A stretch of 64,000 nucleotides of DNA from Soonwooa buanensis (GCF_900167905.1 NZ_FUYZ01000003.1:62001-126000); one strand, 5' to 3'. Shown: positions 51,246-61,300, counted from the stretch's first letter. Program-made: numbers and translations. Notes: generated from the letters alone by a model not told the origin.

Positions 51246-52787
51246 ATGAATATTAAAAATATTACACATAAGTTTGTTGACTCTTTTCCAGGAGATTTTT
51301 CTGGAGATCTACATCAAAGACAAACACCAGGATTTCTTTTCGCAAATGTGCTTCCTGCCGAATTTAATAAAATTGAACTCATTGCTTTTAATGAAGAGTT
51401 AAGTCAAGAGATTGGTCTTGGTAATCTAGATCAAGATTTAGATTTTTTGGCGGCTCAAAATTTGCCCGCAACTATCGAAACTTACGCTACAGCTTATGCT
51501 GGACATCAATTCGGAAATTGGGCTGGACAACTGGGCGATGGACGTGCAATTTTTGCTGGTGAAATCAAGAATAAAAATAATCAAAGTTTCGAATTACAAT
51601 GGAAAGGTGTTGGCGCAACGCCATATTCGCGTTTTGCTGATGGACGCGCCGTTTTGCGATCGTCGGTTCGAGAGTTTTTAATGAGTGAAGCGATGTTTCA
51701 TCTAGGAGTTCCGACCACCAGAGCTTTAAGTTTGGTTAAAACAGGCGAATTGGTGACTCGAGATATTGCCTACGATGGACATCCCAAACAAGAGCAAGGT
51801 GCTGCGGTGCTTCGCGTTGCAGAATCTTTTCTGAGATTTGGACATTTTGAATTGTTGTCAGCTCGCAAAGAATTTGATACGTTGCAAAAACTTATTGACT
51901 TTGCGATCGAAAACTATTTTGATGAGGTTAAAATCAATTCCGAAACAAAAAACTTGGATTTCTTTAAAGCTATTGCAGATCGTACCGCCAAAATGATTAT
52001 CGAATGGTATCGCGTTGGTTTTGTGCATGGTGTGATGAATACCGATAATATGTCGATTCTGGGTTTAACAATCGATTACGGTCCATATTCGATGATGGAC
52101 GAATATGATTTGGAGTTTACACCCAATACAACCGATTTGCCAGGAAAGCGTTACGCTTTTGGAAAACAAGCCCAAATTGCGCATTGGAATCTCTTACAAT
52201 TGGCCAATTCTTTATTTCCTGTGATTAAAGATGAAAAAGCTTTACAAACAGTTTTGGAAGATTATGCTTCTAATTTCTGGAAACTTCATGACGAGATGCT
52301 TTGCAAGAAATTCGGTTTTGATGTTTTATTAAAAAATGACGATCAATTTTTTACGACTTGGCAGCAAATGATGCAAGATCTTAAGTTGGATTACACTTTG
52401 TTTTTTAATGTTTTGACTGATAATATTTTGGAAGATAATCTTGATGCACAGAAATTTATTTCAACATTTTATTCGGTTCCCAAAACAGAAGATTTAGAAA
52501 GGATTAATTTGTTTTTAAGATCTTATCAAGAACGTTTAGCGCAAAATAAAATTTCAAAAGATGATCCGCAACAATTGATGTTAAAAAATAATCCGCAATT
52601 TATTTTAAGAAATTACTTGTTGTACGAAGCGATACAAGATTTGGAAAACGGCGACCAAACTAAATTTGATGTTCTTTTAAAAACTTTAAAAAATCCTTAT
52701 CAAAAAGGCGACGCAAGCCTTAACCAAAAACGTCCTCAAAAGTATAATTTAATCTACGGCTGCTCGCAACTGTCGTGTAGTTCGTAG
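51246..52787 (+). CDS. selO: protein adenylyltransferase SelO (YdiU)
   Basis: 513 residues. Pseudokinase-fold enzyme that binds ATP in flipped orientation and AMPylates Ser/Thr/Tyr of target proteins in redox stress. Typical segments are YAGHQFGNWAGQLGDGRA, GVGATPYSRFADGRAVLRSS, EFLMSEAM and HGVMNTDNMSILG. The extreme C-terminus is Cys-Ser-Ser, with Cys511 at the place where eukaryotic SELO has selenocysteine. The PBP1A terminator lies just before the start, so the transcription start is unclear. Confidence 0.94.
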   Translation: MNIKNITHKFVDSFPGDFSGDLHQRQTPGFLFANVLPAEFNKIELIAFNEELSQEIGLGNLDQDLDFLAAQNLPATIETYATAYAGHQFGNWAGQLGDGRAIFAGEIKNKNNQSFELQWKGVGATPYSRFADGRAVLRSSVREFLMSEAMFHLGVPTTRALSLVKTGELVTRDIAYDGHPKQEQGAAVLRVAESFLRFGHFELLSARKEFDTLQKLIDFAIENYFDEVKINSETKNLDFFKAIADRTAKMIIEWYRVGFVHGVMNTDNMSILGLTIDYGPYSMMDEYDLEFTPNTTDLPGKRYAFGKQAQIAHWNLLQLANSLFPVIKDEKALQTVLEDYASNFWKLHDEMLCKKFGFDVLLKNDDQFFTTWQQMMQDLKLDYTLFFNVLTDNILEDNLDAQKFISTFYSVPKTEDLERINLFLRSYQERLAQNKISKDDPQQLMLKNNPQFILRNYLLYEAIQDLENGDQTKFDVLLKTLKNPYQKGDASLNQKRPQKYNLIYGCSQLSCSS

Positions 52788-52805
52788 AATTTTAAATAAA
52801 ATATT

Positions 52806-52844
52806 CCTTTCAGAATTCGAAGTTCTGAAAGGCTTTTGCTTTTT
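52806..52844 (+). terminator. intrinsic terminator after selO
   Basis: CCTTTCAGAA/TTCTGAAAGG stem around a 7-base loop, followed by CTTTTGCTTTTT. Confidence 0.82.
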
Positions 52845-52869
52845 AATCGCTTTGTTTTGCTACAATCCT

Positions 52870-52877
52870 TACTTTTG
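52870..52877 (+). promoter_or_regulatory. -7 promoter box, polytopic membrane protein
   Basis: TACTTTTG matches TAnnTTTG. Initiation near 52884 supports the TTG start at 52892. Confidence 0.5.
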
Positions 52878-52891
52878 CAAAAATTTTTAAT

Positions 52892-54166
52892 TTGAAGATT
52901 AAGACTTATTTTATCAATATTCTGAAACTTGTTTTTCCATCAAAGAAATGGGAATGGATTGTTTTTGCTGTTGCACTAAGTTGTTATTCGAGTTTTGCCT
53001 ATTTTATTGCTAAGAATTTCAGGATCGTTTTTGATGACCGCATTCCGTGGGATGCCTATTTTAGTTTTGACAATCGCGCAATTGTCATGACTGGTGGCGG
53101 TTTTGAAAGACATCCGCTTTCCAATTATTTTTTTGATTGGATCCGCGAATTTGCGCTTTGGATTTCTAATGGAAAAATGAATGCTGACTTTAGAATTGTT
53201 TTGGCGCTTTGTTCAAGTTTTATAGTAAGTTTGTCAATCGTTCAGGTTTTTAAGTATTTACAAAACATTATTAAACTTCCACTTTGGTTAAGTCTTTTGA
53301 TTGTTATATTTTTTGGACTTTTCACCACTAATATTTTATTGTCTTTTACACCTGAAAATTATACTTATACTTTGTTTTTGCTTTGTTTGTTCAATTATTA
53401 TGTAGCGAAACAATATCAAGCTGACAAGACTTTGTCTTTTGGAGCTGTTACATTTTTTGGTGTTATAGTTGGTGGATTGACGATTACGAATATTGTTAAA
53501 GTTTATTTACCAATGCTTTTTCAACCCAAATTATATTGGAACTGGAAAAAAATCGGTCTCGAAATTTCTAAAGTATTAGTTTCTGTGGCGGTTTTTGTGC
53601 TTTTGTTTTTAAATAGAATTAATTTTAACATTCAGAATTTCTTTAGTAAAACTGAAGAACAGTACGATAAGTTTTCGAATCCGAAGGTGACGCCACTTTG
53701 GGATATGATTTATTCTTGGTTTTTTGGAGGTAATATGTTGTTCCCGTCTTTCGTTTTGCGAGATTATCACAACAAAAAAGGCTTCGAATACAAGGCTATT
53801 TTTATGGATGTTTATTCCAGTTTTTGGTCTTATCTGGTTGTTGGTTTGATTGTAGCATTCGTGATTTGGAGTTTTGTTAAAAATTTTAAAAATCGATTGG
53901 TACAGATTTTATTTTGGTCATTGTTTATCGATGTTGTGATACACTGTGTTCTGAAATTTGGTTTGCATACATCTTACATTTATGGTGGACATTTTGTATT
54001 TGTGTTTCCATTGCTTATTGGATGGTTGTTTTTTGCATACCGAAAAAATACTGTTTTAATAAGTAGTTTAACAACAAGTTTAGTTTTGATAACGGTTTAT
54101 CTAGGCATTAATAATTTCGTTAGACTCGATGAGTTTATTGAATTTTTAAATGTTTATTACAAATAA
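52892..54166 (+). CDS. polytopic membrane protein of unknown function
   Basis: 424 residues from TTG at 52892, supported by a promoter box 15 bases upstream. About ten hydrophobic helices are visible. Between helices 1 and 2 a long polar loop has NFRIVFDDRIPWDAYFSFDN and GGFERHPLSNYFFDW, with paired Asp residues reminiscent of GT-C glycosyltransferases. That is only a structural hint. A Bacteroidota DUF6080-type family is possible. The gene stands alone between terminators. Confidence 0.7.
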   Translation: MKIKTYFINILKLVFPSKKWEWIVFAVALSCYSSFAYFIAKNFRIVFDDRIPWDAYFSFDNRAIVMTGGGFERHPLSNYFFDWIREFALWISNGKMNADFRIVLALCSSFIVSLSIVQVFKYLQNIIKLPLWLSLLIVIFFGLFTTNILLSFTPENYTYTLFLLCLFNYYVAKQYQADKTLSFGAVTFFGVIVGGLTITNIVKVYLPMLFQPKLYWNWKKIGLEISKVLVSVAVFVLLFLNRINFNIQNFFSKTEEQYDKFSNPKVTPLWDMIYSWFFGGNMLFPSFVLRDYHNKKGFEYKAIFMDVYSSFWSYLVVGLIVAFVIWSFVKNFKNRLVQILFWSLFIDVVIHCVLKFGLHTSYIYGGHFVFVFPLLIGWLFFAYRKNTVLISSLTTSLVLITVYLGINNFVRLDEFIEFLNVYYK

Positions 54167-54167
54167 A

Positions 54168-54199
54168 AAAGTCCGAAGTTTTTGCTTCGGACTTTTATT
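54168..54199. terminator. bidirectional terminator between the membrane protein and the SPOR gene
   Basis: AAAGTCCGAAG/CTTCGGACTTT with a 6-base loop and T tracts on both sides. Confidence 0.88.
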
Positions 54200-54216
54200 T
54201 TGTATTAAGTTATTTT

Positions 54217-54747
54217 TTATTTTGCTTCTACGCAGAAGATTCTGTATTGGACAGCTGTTGCGGATCCGTAAGTAGCTTTAACACGTTTTAAATCGCTAGA
54301 TGCACTTTGTTTATTAAAATAACTTCCAGCTAATATTTTATAATTTGGACGAAGAGAAGCATCAATTTCAACTTTTAAAGAAGGGAAATTTTTTCTAAAA
54401 TCAGCGCCAATTGTGCGAGCTTCTTCATTGCTTTTAACAACCGCCACTTGGATTTTGTAACCCATAATTTTTGGATTTTGTCGGCAAATCTCGGCTTGAG
54501 TTAACTCTCTACTTGGTACCAAAATTTTTGTAGGTTGCTTTATCGTTTCGGAATCGGAAGAGTATGATCCACCTTTTGGACGTGCACAAGATTCTTCTTG
54601 TTTGCTAATAAGATTGTCAATTCTTGAATCCATAGTCATGCTAACAGGCGTTCCAGAAATGGTGTCTGTTTTAACAACGAGTTGAGCAGTAGCCTTATAT
54701 GAAATTACAAAGATGAAAATAAGTAGTGCTTTCGAAAGGATTTTCAT
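54217..54747 (-). CDS. secreted SPOR-domain protein
   Basis: 176 residues. A signal peptide (about 1-21, ATAQ) is followed by a linker and a C-terminal SPOR domain (about 95-175: GYKIQVAVVKSNEEARTIGADF, YKILAGSYFNKQSASSDLKRV). SPOR domains bind denuded glycan strands at division sites. Two cysteines (in ESCARP and AEICRQ) frame the linker, and a third lies at FCVEAK. It is a single gene with its own -7 box and is divergent from the act operon. Confidence 0.88.
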   Translation of the reverse strand: MKILSKALLIFIFVISYKATAQLVVKTDTISGTPVSMTMDSRIDNLISKQEESCARPKGGSYSSDSETIKQPTKILVPSRELTQAEICRQNPKIMGYKIQVAVVKSNEEARTIGADFRKNFPSLKVEIDASLRPNYKILAGSYFNKQSASSDLKRVKATYGSATAVQYRIFCVEAK

Positions 54748-54762
54748 TTATTTTATTTTTAG

Positions 54763-54770
54763 CAAATTTA
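54763..54770 (-). promoter_or_regulatory. -7 promoter box, SPOR-domain gene
   Basis: Minus strand TAAATTTG matches TAnnTTTG, 16 bases before the start codon. Confidence 0.55.
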
Positions 54771-54875
54771 AGATAAATAAAAAAAATGCCAAACTTTCTT
54801 ATTTAGAAGTATTATAAATTATTGACAAGTGAGAAAAAGCAGATATAAGATTCTCATAAATTTATGTTAAAGTCT

Positions 54876-54883
54876 TATTTTTG
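54876..54883 (+). promoter_or_regulatory. -7 promoter box, act operon
   Basis: TATTTTTG matches TAnnTTTG. It gives a ~45-base leader before actA. Confidence 0.5.
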
Positions 54884-54932
54884 CCTGATTGAATGTATAA
54901 TCAATATATTTTACTAACCCAAGATTAATTAA

Positions 54933-56291
54933 ATGATTAGTTGGAGAAAGCATTATAAAAAGAGTTTGATAGCAATAGGCTTGTTGTTATCGACTAGCGC
55001 TTCTATTCATGCACAAGGAGATCCAAAGAAAGGCCAAGATCTTTTCAAGGCCAATTGTACCGCTTGCCACGCTTTGGACAAGCAGATGATTGGACCTGCT
55101 TTGGGCGGTATTGTTGATAAGGTAAAGAAGGAGCAAGGTCTGGGACCAGACTGGTTACACAAGTGGATTAAGGATAACAAGGCACTTAGAGCATCTGGCG
55201 ATAAGTATGCTAACCAGATCTACGAGGAATTCAACAAAGTTGAAATGTTGCAATTCCCGAATTTGTCAGAAGAAGATATTGATAATATCTTAGCTTATAC
55301 GACAGATCCGCCAAAAGAAGAACCTAAAGCTGATGCTGCTGCAACTGCAACAGATGCTTCTGCTAACGTTCAACAATCAAAAGATAGTCAACTTAATTCT
55401 CAAGCAATTTTAGCAGCTTTTGTTGTTATTGCAGGTTTATTACTTTGGTTATTAGTGAAAATCAGACAATTAGTTAAATTACAACAAACGCCTGAGTTAA
55501 CAGATCTTAATTCTACGAGAGTTAATAGTTTCTCAGAACTTTATAAGAAATACAGTTTCGTAGGTAAAGGTGTTATCGCTATTCTTGCGGTGTTAGCATT
55601 GTATGGTGTTTGGAATTCATTAATGTGGATTGGGGTTTACAAAGGTTATAAGCCGGAGCAACCTATCCATTTCTCTCACAAGATCCACGCTGGAGAAAAT
55701 AAAATCGACTGTCAGCTTTGTCACTCTGGTGCTAAGTATGGTAAGGTTTCAGAAATCCCTTCAGTTAATGTATGTATGAACTGTCACAGATCTATTTCTG
55801 AATACAACGGTAAATACATGGAGCCAGGAAAAGATAAAGCATTCTACGATGGAGAAATCCAAAAGATTTATGCTGCTGCTGGTTGGGATCCTGCTAAACA
55901 ACAATATACAGGAAAAACTTCTCCAATCGAATGGACAAGAATCCACAATATGCCAGATTTCGTTTACTTCAACCACTCACAACACGTTGTAGCTGGTGAG
56001 AAAGCGATTATCTCGTCATTCAACAAGAAAAATCCTAACAATCAAATTGATGTAGTTTGTAAAGCTTGTCACGGTAAAGTTGATACTATGAATGTAGTAC
56101 AAATGGCTAACGACTTTACAATGGGATGGTGTATAGAATGTCACAGAACAACAGAAGTTGACATGACTAACGGTTACAACCAAGAGTATTTCAAGAATCT
56201 TCACGACAAGTTGAAAAAACAATACGGCGAAGGTGCTAAAATTACTGTAGATGCTATCGGTGGTCTAGAGTGTGGTAAATGTCATTATTAA
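54933..56291 (+). CDS. actA: alternative complex III subunit ActA fused to a monohaem cytochrome c
   Basis: 452 residues. A signal or anchor segment is followed by a class I cytochrome c domain with CTACH (Cys42, Cys45, His46), two membrane helices (about 155-178, 212-232) and a multihaem domain with CQLCH, CMNCH, CKACH, CIECH and CGKCH. Six CxxCH sites in total. ActA is the pentahaem subunit of the quinol:acceptor oxidoreductase ACIII; the N-terminal extra cytochrome is a fusion also known in Bacteroidota. It is the first gene of actABCDEF. Confidence 0.93.
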   Translation: MISWRKHYKKSLIAIGLLLSTSASIHAQGDPKKGQDLFKANCTACHALDKQMIGPALGGIVDKVKKEQGLGPDWLHKWIKDNKALRASGDKYANQIYEEFNKVEMLQFPNLSEEDIDNILAYTTDPPKEEPKADAAATATDASANVQQSKDSQLNSQAILAAFVVIAGLLLWLLVKIRQLVKLQQTPELTDLNSTRVNSFSELYKKYSFVGKGVIAILAVLALYGVWNSLMWIGVYKGYKPEQPIHFSHKIHAGENKIDCQLCHSGAKYGKVSEIPSVNVCMNCHRSISEYNGKYMEPGKDKAFYDGEIQKIYAAAGWDPAKQQYTGKTSPIEWTRIHNMPDFVYFNHSQHVVAGEKAIISSFNKKNPNNQIDVVCKACHGKVDTMNVVQMANDFTMGWCIECHRTTEVDMTNGYNQEYFKNLHDKLKKQYGEGAKITVDAIGGLECGKCHY

Positions 56292-56312
56292 TAACAAAAA
56301 TTAGAAGTATCA

Positions 56313-59300
56313 ATGGCTTCAAATAAAATACAATTCAGAAGTATTCACGAACTAAAAGACCAATCGCTTAACGCGAAGTTGGCTCAAAAGGAGTTTCAGA
56401 ATGAAATTCCAGTAGATGAATTCTTAGGAGATGCGGAAAAAATGAATAATTCTGGGACTTCCAGAAGAGACTTCCTAAAGCTTTTAGGTTTCTCGACTGC
56501 TGCGGTAACACTTGCAGCTTGCGAAGCACCAGTTATTAAGACGATTCCTTATGTGGTTAAGCCGCATGACATCATTCCTGGTATTCCTAATTATTATGCA
56601 TCGTCATATTTTGATGGATTCGATTTCGCTAGCGTTTTAGTAAAAACTAGAGAAGGTCGTCCTATCAAGATTGAACCAAACCCAACTGCTGGAAGTTTAG
56701 GTAAAACAAATGCAAGAGCACAAGCGAGCGTTTTGTCTTTATACGATAATGACAAACTAAAGCAACCTAAACTAAATGGTGCTGATGAGTCTTTCGATAA
56801 AGTAGATGACTACGTTATCAAAGGTCTTAATGATGCGCAAGCGGCTGGTAAAAAAATCGTTTTATTATCACACACTTTGCCAAGTCCAACTTTCAAAAAG
56901 TTGTTTGGAGAGTTTAAAGCAAAATATCCATCTGCGGAATTAGTAACTTATGAGGCTTATCCTCACGCAGCTGCTTTGGATGCTGCTGTAGAAGTGTTCG
57001 GACAAAGAGCTTTACCAGTTTATGATTTATCAAAATCAGAATTAGTAGTTTCTTTCCGTGCAGATTTCTTAGCAGATTACAACGCAGGAAGTTTAGAAAC
57101 TTCTTATGCTGAAGCTCGCAAGCCAGGAGCAAACATGTTAAGACACATCCAGGTTGAGTCTAACATGTCTTTAACTGGAGCTAATGCGGATTCAAGAATT
57201 AGATTAAAACCAAGTGCTGTTAACAAAACTTTGGTTGAAGTATATAACGGTCTTAACGGTGGAACTAATGATAAAGTTGCACAAGAAATCGTTAAAGAAC
57301 TTCAAGCTAAAGGATCAAAAGCAGTTGTATTTGCTGATGGTTCTAAAGCAGCTTATGTTTTAGCACATTTAATCAACCAAAAATTAGGTTCTGTTGCTTT
57401 CACAGGTAAAGCTAACATGCTTAAAGATTTTGATGGTGCTAAATTCAATGAGTTAGTAGCTTCGATGAACGCAAATCAAGTTGGTGTATTAATTACAAAC
57501 AACGTTAACCCAATTTCTACAAGCGCTAACGGGGAAGCTTTCAAAACTGCAATGTCAAAAGTAACTTGCACTGTAGCTGTAGTTGACAAGAAGAATGAAG
57601 TTTTCAAAGCTTCAAAAGCTATTATTCCTGTTGCACATTGGTTAGAATCTTGGGGTGATATCGCTCCTGAAACTGGTTCTTACTCATTAATGCAACCAAC
57701 AATCCAAAAGATCTACAAGTCAAGACAGATTGAAGAATCTCTATTGGTTTGGATCAACGGAAAAGGAAGCCCAGCTAATGATTTTTATACTTATCTTAAA
57801 GCAAGTGCAGCTTCACTTCTAGGTGGAACTTCATTTAACAAAGCTTTATATAACGGCTTTACTGCTGCTGCTGTAGGATCTTCTTTGTCTTACGCTGGTG
57901 GTAATGCTGCACAAGCTATTTCTGAATTAAATGCTTTCAAAGCTTCAGATTTAGAACTTCAATTATACCTTAACACGGCTATCGGTGATGGTACACAAGC
58001 TAACAACCCATGGTTGCAAGAGTTACCAGATCCAATTACGAGATTATCTTGGGATAACTACTTAACGATTTCTCCAAAAGATGCTGAGCGTTTAAAAATT
58101 GAAAACGAACTTAACGGAAGAATGCAGCTAGACGGTTCTGTTGTTGACTTAACAGTTAATGGTAAAGAACTTAAAAACGTACCAGTGTTCATCCAGCCAG
58201 GTCAAGCTGAAGGATCTTTAGGTTTAGCTTTAGGTTATGGTAAAAAAGATTCTGGTAAAGTAGCAGAAACGGGTGTTAATGCTTATCCTCTATTCGATGG
58301 ATCTAACACGGTTCTTTCTAATGTAAGCATTAAGATTACAGGCGACGAGCATGAGTTTGCAGGAATGCAGCTTCAAAATACCTTAATGGGACGTTACGAA
58401 ATCGCTAAAGAAGCTACAATTACAGAATTCTTAGGTGATGTTAACGAATGGAACAAACCATTAGAAATGCATACAATCGGAGGTGCTTTACCAATTGGTA
58501 AAATTGACCTTTGGGATTCTTTCGATGATACTGATGGACCACACTTTAACCTTTCTGTAGACCTTAACTCTTGTACTGGTTGTGGTGCATGTGTTATTGC
58601 TTGTCAAGCAGAAAACAACGTACCAGTTGTTGGTAAAGAAGAAGTTAGAATGTCTCGTGATATGTATTGGTTAAGAATTGACCGTTACTATACTTCGAAA
58701 CTTCCTAAAGAATTCGATACTGTTAAACAAGATGGTAAATTATCTCAACAAGAAGCTGTTGATGGTGGACTAGATGTACCAGGAATGTATAGCATGTTGA
58801 TCGAGCCTAGCGAAAATCCAGACGTGATCTTCCAACCGGTAATGTGTCAACATTGTAACCATGCACCTTGTGAAACTGTTTGTCCAGTTGCGGCAACGTC
58901 ACACGGTAAGCAAGGTCAAAACCAAATGGCTTACAACAGATGTATTGGTACTAGATATTGTGCTAACAACTGTCCTTATAAAGTAAGACGTTTCAACTGG
59001 TTTACATATAACCTTAATGATAAATTTGATTTTAATCAAAATAATGATTTAGGTAGAATGGTTCTTAACCCAGACGTTGTTGTAAGAACAAGAGGGGTTA
59101 TGGAAAAATGTTCTATGTGTATCCAAATGACACAGAATGTTATTCTTGAAGCTAAAAAAGAAGGCAGAAGAGTTGTTGACGGAGAATTCCAAACAGCTTG
59201 TTCTAAAGCTTGTTCTACAGGAGCAATGAAGTTCGGTGATATGAACGATGTTAACTCTGAGGTTAGAGCATTATTCGGCGACAAGAGAAAATATACTTTG

Positions 59301-59375
59301 CTTGAAGAGATTGGTACTAAACCAAACGTATTCTACCATGCAAAAATTAGAAATAGAAAAGAAAACAACGTTTAA
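56313..59375 (+). CDS. actB: alternative complex III subunit ActB (Tat-exported Fe-S subunit)
   Basis: 1020 residues. A twin-arginine motif SRRDFLKLLG (Arg51, Arg52) lies after an unusually long N-terminus and is followed by LAAC (Cys70), a possible lipobox. A molybdopterin-oxidoreductase-like domain without evident cofactor role (about 75-740) is fused to a ferredoxin-like domain with CTGCGACVIAC, CQHCNHAPCETVCP, CIGTRYCANNCP and CSMC, enough for three [4Fe-4S] and one [3Fe-4S] cluster as in characterised ActB. Confidence 0.95.
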   Translation: MASNKIQFRSIHELKDQSLNAKLAQKEFQNEIPVDEFLGDAEKMNNSGTSRRDFLKLLGFSTAAVTLAACEAPVIKTIPYVVKPHDIIPGIPNYYASSYFDGFDFASVLVKTREGRPIKIEPNPTAGSLGKTNARAQASVLSLYDNDKLKQPKLNGADESFDKVDDYVIKGLNDAQAAGKKIVLLSHTLPSPTFKKLFGEFKAKYPSAELVTYEAYPHAAALDAAVEVFGQRALPVYDLSKSELVVSFRADFLADYNAGSLETSYAEARKPGANMLRHIQVESNMSLTGANADSRIRLKPSAVNKTLVEVYNGLNGGTNDKVAQEIVKELQAKGSKAVVFADGSKAAYVLAHLINQKLGSVAFTGKANMLKDFDGAKFNELVASMNANQVGVLITNNVNPISTSANGEAFKTAMSKVTCTVAVVDKKNEVFKASKAIIPVAHWLESWGDIAPETGSYSLMQPTIQKIYKSRQIEESLLVWINGKGSPANDFYTYLKASAASLLGGTSFNKALYNGFTAAAVGSSLSYAGGNAAQAISELNAFKASDLELQLYLNTAIGDGTQANNPWLQELPDPITRLSWDNYLTISPKDAERLKIENELNGRMQLDGSVVDLTVNGKELKNVPVFIQPGQAEGSLGLALGYGKKDSGKVAETGVNAYPLFDGSNTVLSNVSIKITGDEHEFAGMQLQNTLMGRYEIAKEATITEFLGDVNEWNKPLEMHTIGGALPIGKIDLWDSFDDTDGPHFNLSVDLNSCTGCGACVIACQAENNVPVVGKEEVRMSRDMYWLRIDRYYTSKLPKEFDTVKQDGKLSQQEAVDGGLDVPGMYSMLIEPSENPDVIFQPVMCQHCNHAPCETVCPVAATSHGKQGQNQMAYNRCIGTRYCANNCPYKVRRFNWFTYNLNDKFDFNQNNDLGRMVLNPDVVVRTRGVMEKCSMCIQMTQNVILEAKKEGRRVVDGEFQTACSKACSTGAMKFGDMNDVNSEVRALFGDKRKYTLLEEIGTKPNVFYHAKIRNRKENNV

Positions 59376-59393
59376 ATAATAAATAGGTAAAAA

Positions 59394-60791
59394 ATGTCAG
59401 GACATTACGAAGCTCCGATAAGGGAACCTTTAATTATTGGTCATAAGACTTATCACGATATTACAGAAGATATCGCAAGACCTATCGAGGAACGTGCAGG
59501 TAAATTATGGTGGGCATCACTATACGCAGCATTAGTACTTTTCATCTACGGATTCGGTTGTATCGCGTATACAATTGGGACTGGTATTGGTGCATGGGGA
59601 TTGAATAGAACTATTAACTGGGGTTGGGATATTACCAACTTCGTATGGTGGGTTGGTATTGGTCACGCCGGTACACTAATCTCTGCCGTACTATTATTAT
59701 TTAGACAAAGATGGAGAATGTCGGTTAACCGTTCTGCTGAAGCGATGACAATTTTCGCGGTATGTCAGGCAGCGATTTTCCCAGTTATCCACATGGGTCG
59801 TGTTTGGGTAGGTTATTGGGTTTTCCCTTTACCAAACCAATTCGGATCTCTTTGGACTAACTTTAACTCGCCTCTACTTTGGGACGTATTTGCAATCTCA
59901 ACATATTTCTCGGTATCAGTAGTATTCTGGTTCATGGGACTTATTCCTGACTTTGCAATGATTAGAGATAGAGCTAAAACACCATTCAACAAGAAGATGT
60001 ATACTATTCTTGCTTTCGGATGGGGTGGTAAAGCAAAACACTGGCAAAGATTCGAAGAACTTTCTTTGGTTCTTGCAGGTTTAGCAACGCCGCTTGTATT
60101 CTCGGTACACACGACGGTATCATTTGACTTCGCAACTTCGGTTATCAAAGGTTGGCACTCGACAATCTATCCTCCGTACTTCGTTGCTGGGGCGATCTTC
60201 TCAGGATTTGCGATGGTACAGACGTTATTGTTAGTAGCAAGAAAAGTTTGTCACTTAGAAGACTATATTACAATGTACCACATTGAGATTATGAACATCG
60301 TAATCATCTTGACTGGTGGTATGGTAACTGTAGCTTACGCTTGTGAATATTTTATCGCTTGGTATTCAGGATCAAGATTCGAAGATTTCGTATATCTATC
60401 TCCTGGTGCTGCAACTGGTCCTTACTGGTGGGCATTCTGGGCATTGATTATCTGTAACTTGGTAGTTCCTGCAGCATTCTGGTTCAAGAAAGTTAGAACT
60501 AACATTTTTGCAACATTTATCATTGCATTAATCATTAACATCGGTATGTGGTTTGAGCGTTTTGACATTATTGTTATCAACTTGTCAAGAGACTACTTAC
60601 CATCATCTTGGACGATGTTTATGCCAACAATTATTGACGTGGGTGTATACCTTGGTACAATAGGATTCTTCTCAGTATTGTTCTTATTATATGCTAGAAC
60701 ATTCCCTGTAATTGCACAGGCTGAATTGAAGAGTATTTTGAAAATTTCAGGTGAAACTTATAAAGCAAAAGAAGGAGATGAGCACCACTAA
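59394..60791 (+). CDS. actC: alternative complex III subunit ActC (NrfD/PsrC-like)
   Basis: 465 residues with about ten membrane helices. It is the quinol-binding membrane subunit of the NrfD family. Conserved-looking segments are NWGWDITNFVWWVGIGHAG, MSVNRSAEAM, HMGRVWVGYW and VHTTVSFDFA. It is paralogous to ActF in fold and partner to ActB. It overlaps the actD start by 14 bases. Confidence 0.94.
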   Translation: MSGHYEAPIREPLIIGHKTYHDITEDIARPIEERAGKLWWASLYAALVLFIYGFGCIAYTIGTGIGAWGLNRTINWGWDITNFVWWVGIGHAGTLISAVLLLFRQRWRMSVNRSAEAMTIFAVCQAAIFPVIHMGRVWVGYWVFPLPNQFGSLWTNFNSPLLWDVFAISTYFSVSVVFWFMGLIPDFAMIRDRAKTPFNKKMYTILAFGWGGKAKHWQRFEELSLVLAGLATPLVFSVHTTVSFDFATSVIKGWHSTIYPPYFVAGAIFSGFAMVQTLLLVARKVCHLEDYITMYHIEIMNIVIILTGGMVTVAYACEYFIAWYSGSRFEDFVYLSPGAATGPYWWAFWALIICNLVVPAAFWFKKVRTNIFATFIIALIINIGMWFERFDIIVINLSRDYLPSSWTMFMPTIIDVGVYLGTIGFFSVLFLLYARTFPVIAQAELKSILKISGETYKAKEGDEHH

Positions 60792-61299
60792 AATTATTTA
60801 CGGACTTTACGGCGACGACGATGATTTAATGCACGGCGTTAAAGCCTTCAACGATAAAGGTATCAAGATTAACGAAGTTTACACACCTTTTCCTGTACAC
60901 GGACTAGACAAAGCTTTGGGTCTTAAGAAAACTAGAATTTCGGATGCTGCTTTCTTCTATGGTGTTTATGGTGTTTCAATTGGAGCTTTGGTAACATATT
61001 ACACGATGATACACGATTGGCCTCAAAATATTGGTGGTAAACCATCATTCGATTGGGGACATAACATGCCAGCTTTTGTGGTACCTATGTTCGAATTAAT
61101 GGTATTCTGTGCAGCGCACTTAATGTCATTAACTTACTTAGTTAGAAATAAAATGTATCCAGGGGCAAAACCTCAGAATCCAGATCCAAGAACTACGGAT
61201 GATAAATTCCTTATGGAGTTTGTATCTGATGATGTTGAAACTATCAAACAGATTCTTGTAGATACTGGTGTTGAAGAAATAACTGTTAAAGATGCTTAA
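60778..61299 (+). CDS. actD: alternative complex III subunit ActD (DUF3341)
   Basis: 173 residues from ATG at 60778, preceded by AAGGAG, one of the few clear Shine-Dalgarno sequences in the window; the start at 60751 is less likely. Two membrane helices (about 55-78 and 100-122) are flanked by a soluble N-terminal domain (KAFNDKGIKINEVYTPFPVHG) and a C-terminal one with FVSDDVETIKQILVDTG. This is the DUF3341 layout of ActD. Confidence 0.92.
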   Translation: MSTTKIIYGLYGDDDDLMHGVKAFNDKGIKINEVYTPFPVHGLDKALGLKKTRISDAAFFYGVYGVSIGALVTYYTMIHDWPQNIGGKPSFDWGHNMPAFVVPMFELMVFCAAHLMSLTYLVRNKMYPGAKPQNPDPRTTDDKFLMEFVSDDVETIKQILVDTGVEEITVKDA

Positions 61300-61300
61300 G

